Assembly (NCBI GenBank): GCA_000697335.1
Contig: JNEM01007413.1
Location: forward strand, 1 to 15,573
Length of the DNA: 15,573 nucleotides
Direction of reading: 5' to 3'
From: Conidiobolus incongruus B7586
Taxonomy: Eukaryota > Entomophthoromycota > Entomophthoromycetes > Entomophthorales > Conidiobolaceae
In this document: positions 9,309-15,573 of the stretch, one piece after another
How positions within the stretch are numbered: position 1 is the first letter of the stretch
How the letters are laid out: each line of letters opens with the position of its first letter
The notes under the pieces: model-generated
Told to the model about the DNA's origin: nothing
The model's database searches: none
The model's input: the letters and a program-made list of their open reading frames with translations, nothing else
Program-made: the position numbers and the translations under genes

Positions 9309-11564
9309 ATGAGCAATTCAGATCCTAATCAACAAGTTAAACAAGAATCAATAAATTCTCCAACACTCGACACATTTGACCAATTTGAAAATGTATTAAA
9401 AAATTTTTTACATGCTCACACAAATATTGATACAGGAGAATCTACGAATCAACTAAATTTAGTCTCTCATACCCTTTCACCTTCTATTTCTAACGAACCT
9501 GAAAATTCTCAAGATACTCATTTAGATACTATATTGAAGCAAGAAACTGATTCTATAAGTCAATTTGCTAAACTATTCTTACCTTATTCAACCAACCCTC
9601 ACCTTAATTCTAATATTGCCATTCCAGATACACATTTGACCAATAACAACCAAATGGTAATTATTTTCAAATTTATTATTTTTATTTAATTCTGATTTTG
9701 TTATTCAATAGAATAGTCAAGGTTCTAACTCGAATGTTGCAAATAGTAAAGTCAGTACCTCTCAAAGTAAAAGAGCTACTGTTCAAAACTCGGAAATCTC
9801 GCACTCAAATCATGGTAAATATAAGCATAAATATTTTTCATTCAATGAAATCCGCTTACATTGCTAAAAAATCATTTAGAATCTCCAAATAATGATTTAC
9901 CGCATATATTGAATTTATTTCATTCAGTATATAATAGAAATTTGGAATCTGAAAGCCAATCACAAGAACCAGAATCAATAACTGTGGTTAAACAAGAAGA
10001 GATGAATCCATTTTCTGCTATCCAAAATATGTCGAATCCTATTGACACTTCTCAAGCTTCTAATTCATACTCTCAAAGATCATCTTACTCACAAATCACA
10101 GTTAAACAGGAAATTATAATTCCAAGTTTGAATGATAACAATGATAATCTATCTCTACATGATTATCCTAGATCATTTCACCTACTTAATAACAAGATTC
10201 AAAATAGTAACTCTAGCCCCAATTCACCTTATAAATCGCCACGAGCTATTACTACTAATCATTCTACACCTACTCAGTCACCTCCTATGCTATCTAAAGA
10301 AGCACATATGTATGGGTTCGACAAGCTTAGTCAAACATATCAACATACACCACCTGTACAAATATCACCATCAAATTTTGAAGGCTTAAGAGTAGCATCA
10401 CCAATTAGTTCAGCTTCTAAATCTGGTAAATCTCACAATTCATCATCTAAGAAGCAGCTTATTTCTTCTCTTCATAAGAATACTGTAAGTAGCCCATCCA
10501 AGCAGTTGAAAATATCCAAACCCAATCCCAATAAATCTGGTTCTGCTAAAGAATATGATGGTGATGAAATTTCAGCTTCCACACAAACTTCACTCAACAA
10601 AAGCATCAATGACTCAAATGCCAGCATTATTACAAGACCGGTCAACTTTAATGCTCCAGCATTTTCACCTGATCAAACTGATGAACAAGAATTTTTTGGA
10701 GAAGAAACCGACGATCCACACAATAAAAATATACCTTCTCAAGATCTTAATGTTTCCAGTCTTAAGAAGAGTCCTAAGGGAGCATCGAATCCATCTGCTT
10801 ATAAATCGATTGAAGCAAGTGTCCCTGAAAGAAGCTCTGGTGTTTCTACTAAAGCGACTTCCGAAGAATTTATTCTTTCAGAAAGTGTTAAGCCAATTAA
10901 AAAAGCGGCCAAAGCTTACCCTAATACTCCTGATAAATCAACCTCGACAATATCAAATATTTCTAAACCTTCCAATCCTGGTGAAAAATCAACCAAATCG
11001 AAGGAAGTTACAAACCCAACTAAATCTACACCCAAGTCAACATCAAGTAGTTCAAAGCCACTTAAAAAGTCAGTTGAACAGGATAAAAGCTTTATTCAAA
11101 CTAAGACATCCAAATCTGGAGATAAGTTAATCAAAACTAGGAAAGCTCCAACTCCAGATAAGTCCATATCCAAACAACCAACGACTCTCTCCAAATCGTC
11201 TGGTAAAACAGTTGATCAAGATGGAGATTTTATCCAGCCCAAACCCTCCAAATCTCAAATTAAATTAGCTAAATCGAACAAAACCGCAAAATCAGTTAGA
11301 ATCGCTTCCAAACAATCTTCACATAATTCCAAATCTTTCACAGATACAGAAAAACACAGGGAATCCGATAATCCACCTCGCAAAAGAACTCGAGTTAAAT
11401 ATGGACCTAAGGATTCGCGTTTTGAGCCACCCACCAAGACACGATCAGGCAGAAACGTTCATAAGCCTATGGAGTATTGGAACAACGAACGTCGATCGCT
11501 ATTAGAGCCCTTGGGATTCAAAATCGTCTGGGGTACCGATAAAGTGATTTTTGAGGATGAGTAA
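9309..11564 (+). CDS. CENP-C-motif protein, mostly disordered, 3 exons, 711 aa
   Basis: Probably binds centromeric (CENP-A-type) nucleosomes, judged from its C-terminus; this is inference. Exons: 9309-9656, 9712-9814, 9880-11564, with GT-AG introns of 55 and 65 bp that keep frame. An in-frame TAA two codons upstream fixes the start. Residues 672-688, RSGRNVHKPMEYWNNER, match the CENP-C motif (R-S-x-R-x4-P-x2-Y-W with trailing E-R). Only 23 residues follow, ending FEDE, so the cupin dimerisation domain of Mif2/CENP-C is absent. The rest is rich in S, T, K, N and P. It holds SUMO-consensus V/L-K-Q-E sites at K11, K77, K188 and K226, an acidic patch at about 415-429, a degenerate 46-codon repeat at 543-630, and a basic NLS-like PPRKRTRVK at 649-657. 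The C-terminal coding DNA is far richer in G+C (31 of 60 bases at 11401-11460) than the middle (17 of 60 at 10081-10140), as if only the end were constrained. Alternatives are a KNL2/Mis18BP1-like CENP-C-motif protein or another chromatin protein with a chance motif. Confidence 0.82.
11055..11318 (+). repeat. degenerate in-frame duplication within the CENP-C-motif gene
   Basis: Two neighbouring copies (11055-11180 and 11193-11318; residues 543-584 and 589-630) align without gaps, with 19 of 42 residues identical by my count. Both contain V-x-Q-D-x2-FIQ-x-K-x-SKS. The unit length is 138 bp. The DNA copies also align, for instance around CAGTTGA and TCCAAATCT. It looks like an old internal duplication in the disordered, lysine-rich part of the protein. 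Confidence 0.7.
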
Positions 11565-12013
11565 TAGATGCCTTCGTTTCTATTTTTTTCAGTAATACTC
11601 AATTCACTGACGCTCGCTCTATGTACAATATCTTAATCAATTTATCTTCCCCATTATGTTAGTCAAATCAATTTTAAAATTTGCTTATTTAAGGGTATAT
11701 GTATTATTATTATTTATTTAAAATTGGCACATTTATTCAATTTCTCAGTGAAATTTCTAGCGATTTGAAAATATCAAATATTTCCTAATAAATATGTTAT
11801 ATTTATTGAACTCTATTTTTGAAAATTAATTTTTTTGTAGAATATAATTTTATTAATTTCTCATAATTTATTAAGATTTAAACTAACAAAGTCATTTAAA
11901 AGGTATATTATAATTGTTTAAATTTAAATTTATTTTTTTTTGAAATTTTCACTACTAGTTTATATTTAGTCAATATTATTTATAATAAACTTTGTTATTG
12001 AGTTTTTCTGTGA

Positions 12014-12030
12014 ATATATATATATATATA
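12014..12030. repeat. (AT)n microsatellite
   Basis: Seventeen bases of perfect alternating A and T in the convergent spacer. Confidence 0.85.
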
Positions 12031-12926
12031 ATGAATTCTTATAATTATATTATTAACTAAATATAAATCAAAATAATGAATATATTATTCTTTTTAAATA
12101 TTTTGTATTTTAATAGTTAAAATAATACTATTCCCTTCATTATAGATAAATATTCGTAATCAATTATAATTCAATTAACTCAGATGAAATTGTTTAGTTT
12201 AAAATAATTTATTAGCTTATCAAATTATGTAAATAACTATATTTCAATTAATTAGCCTTAAAGTTGCCAAAACTTTAATTGAAAAATTACATCATCCCAA
12301 ACTTCAGAAGTAATCCACTTAGTCTCAATATCTATAACAATTTAACTGGAAATATCCATAATTTTTTTAAATAAACTCGCACTAGATTATTTAATTAATT
12401 AAATTTAAAAAAATTACCTAATTTTAACTCTTATTTTTGATCAATAAATAAAATAAAATAAAAATAATTTATCAAATTAAATAGTATTATCTATAAATAA
12501 TTTTGTTTTATATTTGTTAAATTGTAAGAAAAAGAAAGCAATATTTTTTATGATATTAGATATATTAATATATTAATATATTGCTTTAAATTAAAACTAT
12601 CTTTTATAATCCAATTTCAACTAATTAAACATAGAATAGAGATAAAAATTCAAAATAATTGGTATAATTTTATATCAAACTGGTTTTAGAAAATGTAAAA
12701 ACAATTTAACATATTTAATAAAAATAGGTTTAATTGATCTAGAATTATTAAATTTTATATAATTAATCATCTATTTTGAATTCATAAAGATAATTTTTAG
12801 CAATTGAATTCCCATATAATTGCAAAAAATTAATTGATGTAGAAATTGTCCAAAGTCCTCATTTAATTTATAGTTATTGAACTAATGGATTATAATTAAA
12901 ATTGGAATTGATATTGATTTATTATG

Positions 12927-12941
12927 ATATATATATATATA
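12927..12941. repeat. (AT)n microsatellite
   Basis: Fifteen bases of perfect alternating A and T, about 45 bp beyond the EF-hand gene stop codon and therefore in or near its 3' untranslated region. Confidence 0.8.
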
Positions 12942-12983
12942 ATGGTATTAGCGAATAAAAGACAATAACAATACAGTAACAGC

Positions 12984-13477
12984 TTAGTTAAAAAATCTAG
13001 AGAATTCTTCTTTGGTAATTTTACCGTCCCCATCAATATCAGCTTGTACAAACATCAAATCAATGTCATTATGTGTATAGGTTCCAAGAGCATTTAACAT
13101 ATTGGTCAACTCTTCTTTACTGATAAAACCATCACCATCAGTGTCGAACTCGTCAAACACGTCTTCGAAGCTAGCTTCTTGATTTAAGAAGGATTCCATC
13201 AATTTGCAGAACTCTTCAAATCCAATCTTTCCATTCTTATCCACGTCGTGATCTTTTAAGATCTGATCGATCTCTTCCTTAGTAATGGAGTGATTGAGCT
13301 CTTTGAATAAGAGTTCGATTTCGCTTGCATCAATATCTCCACTGTCGTCCTTGTCTACTGTCTTGAATAAACGGCGAGCTTCGGAAAGATCCTTTTCACT
13401 CAACTAGTTTGTATTGATTGACGATTAATTATTATTATTATTATATTTTATTTAGTTATACTTACAGTTGTCATCAT
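12984..13477 (-). CDS. calmodulin-like four-EF-hand calcium-binding protein, 2 exons, 143 aa
   Basis: A calcium sensor that would bind and regulate target proteins in the cytosol; the targets are unknown. Exons: 13477-13466 (only 12 nt, coding MMTT) and 13403-12984, joined across a 62-bp GT-AG intron (donor GTAAGT). Without the first exon the long frame has no ATG, and an in-frame TAG lies three codons upstream of the first ATG. Four canonical 12-residue loops are visible: DKDDSGDIDASE (21-32), DVDKNGKIGFEE (57-68), DTDGDGFISKEE (91-102) and DIDGDGKITKEE (126-137). Each has acidic or polar ligands at 1, 3 and 5, glycine at 6 and glutamate at 12, so all four should bind calcium. Total length and pair spacing are close to calmodulin (about 149 aa). 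However, the sequence differs from the extremely conserved calmodulin in many places, such as the start LSEKDLSEARRLFKTVD. I call it calmodulin-like rather than the main calmodulin. A first intron just after the start codon also occurs in fungal calmodulin genes. Confidence 0.93.
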
Positions 13478-13632
13478 CTTGAACTAATATTACAATTGAT
13501 TATAAAAATATTCCTATTATCAATGACTTAATTTTAATAATTGCTGGTTTAAATACTTTACCAAAATGCCAAACTCCACCCCTGAGAAACTTTAAGTAAA
13601 ACCTAACCACTTAAACCTCTCAATAAATTGTG

Positions 13633-13643
13633 ATTGGTCCAAT
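13633..13643. promoter_or_regulatory. CCAAT-box dyad ATTGGtCCAAT
   Basis: A perfect inverted pair of CCAAT boxes separated by one base, about 155 bp upstream of the EF-hand start codon. CCAAT is the core site of the HAP/NF-Y complex in fungi. Both orientations being present fits either promoter direction, but the only gene in range is the EF-hand gene. Confidence 0.5.
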
Positions 13644-13716
13644 GTTATTTTGATTTCAAATCTAGAGTTTTTAAATTTGCAAAGATATTGACTGATTAAA
13701 ATGAATCAATTTCCCA

Positions 13717-13733
13717 AACCAATCAAATTGGTT
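13717..13733. promoter_or_regulatory. second CCAAT-box dyad AACCAATcaaATTGGTT
   Basis: A perfect 7-base inverted repeat with a 3-base spacer, holding a CCAAT box in each arm, about 240-255 bp upstream of the EF-hand start codon. Its centre is 87 bp from the centre of the first dyad, roughly eight helical turns. Confidence 0.5.
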
Positions 13734-13760
13734 AAAAACAAATTATTAAGGCGTTAATTT

Positions 13761-15573
13761 TTGGTAGAGCTGCGATTTTTACTTTGGAAGTATTTCCTTT
13801 AATATAATATTCTAAAAAAGGTTTAAAGTTTGTTTTTCATTTGTTTTATCAATGGTATTAAAAAATTAATATAGAGGACCAAGTTTGTATTTTAAATATA
13901 TTTATTTTTCAGTTTTTAAAAGGTTTTTTTTGTTTTTTAATTTTTTAAAATAGTTAGTTTTTCCTTAAATTAGCAGAAATTGGAATAAGCTACAATGTAA
14001 CTTAGCATAAACTTTATGTTTTTGAAACCCATGCAAAATTTTTGAAGAATAATTTGATAAGCAAAATGGCGGAAATTCGACAGTTGCATCATAAATATTT
14101 TTTCATTATATCGAAATAATGCAAACAATTTCATAATTAAAATTAATTGTGAAACAAAATTTTAAATCATCTATGTTCTTGTCAGATATAAAGATATTAT
14201 GAGATGGAACAAAATAAATATATTAATAATTTAAGACTCAGAATTATAATTGTGATATGCTTTTATAGTGTTTTATAAATTTATATTAGATTGAATTTTC
14301 GACTAACTGAAATTTTTGAAATTTTATCAAATTTGTGCTTAAATGTATATGTATATGAATTTAATTACCCTGCTTCATCATACATCAAATCATTATTGTA
14401 GTTTTTAAGAACTAAGCATTTACTTCGTTATATGCTTATATATTATGCTTTTGATGTTGTATAGTTTGATTGTAAATTGAACAACTGATATGATAATATA
14501 ATTATTTGATAGTAAATTAACACAGTATATTTCAACTAGATTTCATAATACTCAAAAGATAATTATTTGATTTAAAAACTTATTCAATTTACTGAATATA
14601 CTACTTAAAAGATAAAAATTGAATTAATTTTTGGCTTCTTATAATAATCCATAAATAGCTTCAATTTTTCAATTAAATATTCAATATTTATTTTCACAAG
14701 AATATTACATTTGTAAAGTAAAAATATAAAAGTTCATTTTAATATTAATCTATTTATTTTGATATTTAATTTCTTTAATTTTTATCTAATATAGATATAT
14801 ATTTGCAAATTACCAAATGTTTATATTTTTACTGATTTATACTATATTTTTATTTTATAATATTTTTAATTTATACAGGGTATGTAATTTATTAATTAAT
14901 AATTTTTGATTATTGATAATAGATATAATATTAAATTATTTAAAATATTGTTGATATGAAAATATTAATTAAATCATAAAAAATTATTAATTTAAAAAAC
15001 ACTCTAGTTTTTAGTTTCCTATTATTACTTAGTAAAATATTTCTTCAAAAAAATAATAACTTTTTTAATTTCTTATTATTCAAACTTATTATTAGTTTCA
15101 GAAAAAATATATATACCAAATAAACAAGGAATTAAATTACTTTAAACTATATATATATAAATAGATATATAGTAAATATTTTGTTAAATAACTAATTTTT
15201 AGAAATTTATTTTATTATTTAACTATACTTAAGTATTAATCATCAGAAATTTATTATTTAATTATAAGTAAAACCTAATTTCAAGCTCTTTAAAATCATT
15301 TTTAGTTTATAAAAAACTTTTAAAACTAAAGATTTATTTAATTATTAATTATTAATTAAGGTATTTTAAATCTATAAAAGAAATTATTTAAAACTTATTA
15401 AGTTTTAATAATCTAATTTTAATTTCATTTTCTTAATCAATAATATAATAAAAATATTTTTCAATTGATAACTTTGTATTTCAGCTAAATAGTTAATAAA
15501 GTAGTATAATATTAACAACATAAGTGTATTAAGTATATTAACGCTTATATTTGGATTAATTATTATAAATATA
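13761..15573. other. AT-rich gene-free DNA to the window end
   Basis: No exon, tRNA or inserted element is supported. The part to about 14110 is slightly less AT-rich and includes the isolated motif AAAATGGCGGAAATT at 14063-14077. That motif begins an 18-codon frame with no sign of being a gene. From 14120 to 15573 the sequence is monotonous A+T with T and A runs, as in the left-hand spacer. The upstream part of a gene beyond the window could lie at the edge, but nothing shows it. Confidence 0.6.

Larger units (their letters stand above)
11565..12983. other. AT-rich spacer between convergent genes
   Basis: The CENP-C-motif gene ends at 11564 on the plus strand and the EF-hand gene ends at 12984 on the minus strand, so this holds two 3' ends and no promoter is required. 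The first 80 bases stay somewhat richer in G and C and are probably 3' untranslated sequence. The rest is low-complexity A+T with AT dinucleotide runs (12014-12030, 12927-12941) and an ATATTA-type palindromic run near 12558-12582. No gene or RNA is supported. Confidence 0.65.
13478..13760 (-). promoter_or_regulatory. promoter region of the EF-hand gene
   Basis: This segment is richer in G and C than the spacers. Going upstream on the minus strand it contains a TATA-like TATTTAAA (13555-13548, about 70-78 bp before the start codon). Next is a CCCCT at 13579-13583, the core of a fungal stress-response element on either strand. Two CCAAT dyads follow, listed separately. The order TATA-like, STRE-like, CCAAT is that of a regulated polymerase II promoter. 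Function is inferred from motifs alone. Confidence 0.5.

Noticed and set aside
9698-9892. A 64-codon plus-strand frame over the second exon of the CENP-C-motif gene
   Set aside because: It is out of frame with the spliced product and crosses both an acceptor and a donor. The other frame joins the flanking exons exactly and gives the same S/N-rich composition.
10132-11437. Overlapping frames of 85 and 191 codons (plus strand) and 60 codons (minus strand) within the third exon
   Set aside because: Composition shadows of the real frame. The real frame alone carries the CENP-C motif, the K-Q-E sites and the internal repeat.
9309-11564. Reading the gene as a transcription factor because of its S/T/N-rich sequence
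   Set aside because: No zinc cluster, homeobox, bZIP, bHLH or other DNA-binding domain is visible. The only recognisable module is the C-terminal CENP-C motif.
14066-14119. An 18-codon frame starting ATGGCGGAAATTCGACAG
   Set aside because: Too short, with no plausible downstream exon and no coding composition after the first few codons.
1-15573. CRISPR arrays, operons, ribosome-binding sites or hairpin-plus-T terminators
   Set aside because: The window is eukaryotic nuclear DNA with spliced genes. The A/T-rich dyads and T runs are background composition, and no spaced repeat array is present.

Overview
The window is a piece of nuclear DNA from an AT-rich fungus, probably an early-diverging filamentous one. 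Genes are separated by very AT-rich DNA (often about 15% G+C when I count lines), and coding sequence is visibly richer in G and C. Three of the four genes are split by short GT-AG introns, mostly 55-75 bp. The strongest lineage marker is a complete Lrg1-type protein (LIM domains plus RhoGAP), a fungal architecture. A nuclear-encoded mitochondrial ribosomal protein shows that the organism has translating mitochondria, which argues against anaerobic rumen fungi and microsporidia despite the base composition. Entomophthoralean or similar zygomycete fungi would fit, but the exact taxon is inference.

Layout, left to right: (1) 1-1342, AT-rich DNA with no gene. (2) 4596-1343, minus strand, a seven-exon LRG1-like Rho GTPase-activating protein of 944 residues. 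(3) 4597-5811, AT-rich spacer holding one doubtful 64-codon ORF. (4) 6792-5812, minus strand, an intronless gene for mitochondrial ribosomal protein uS2m (MRP4 family). (5) 6793-9308, long spacer with a G+C-richer island of about 450-470 bp near 7470-7936; it looks like an inserted element, most likely an old solo LTR. (6) 9309-11564, plus strand, a three-exon gene for a 711-residue, mostly disordered protein that ends in a convincing CENP-C motif and carries four SUMO-consensus sites near its N-terminus. (7) 11565-12983, AT-rich spacer between convergent genes. (8) 13477-12984, minus strand, a two-exon gene for a 143-residue calmodulin-like protein with four intact EF-hands, preceded by two CCAAT-box dyads. 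(9) 13478-15573, that promoter and then AT-rich DNA with no supportable gene.

The four genes do not form a pathway: they cover cell-wall/polarity Rho signalling, mitochondrial translation, probable centromere/chromatin binding, and calcium sensing. All four chosen start codons have an in-frame stop codon close upstream, and all nine intron junctions restore the reading frame, so the gene models are solid. The most interesting item is the CENP-C-motif protein, because it has no C-terminal cupin domain and is an unusual candidate centromere or CENP-A-nucleosome reader.
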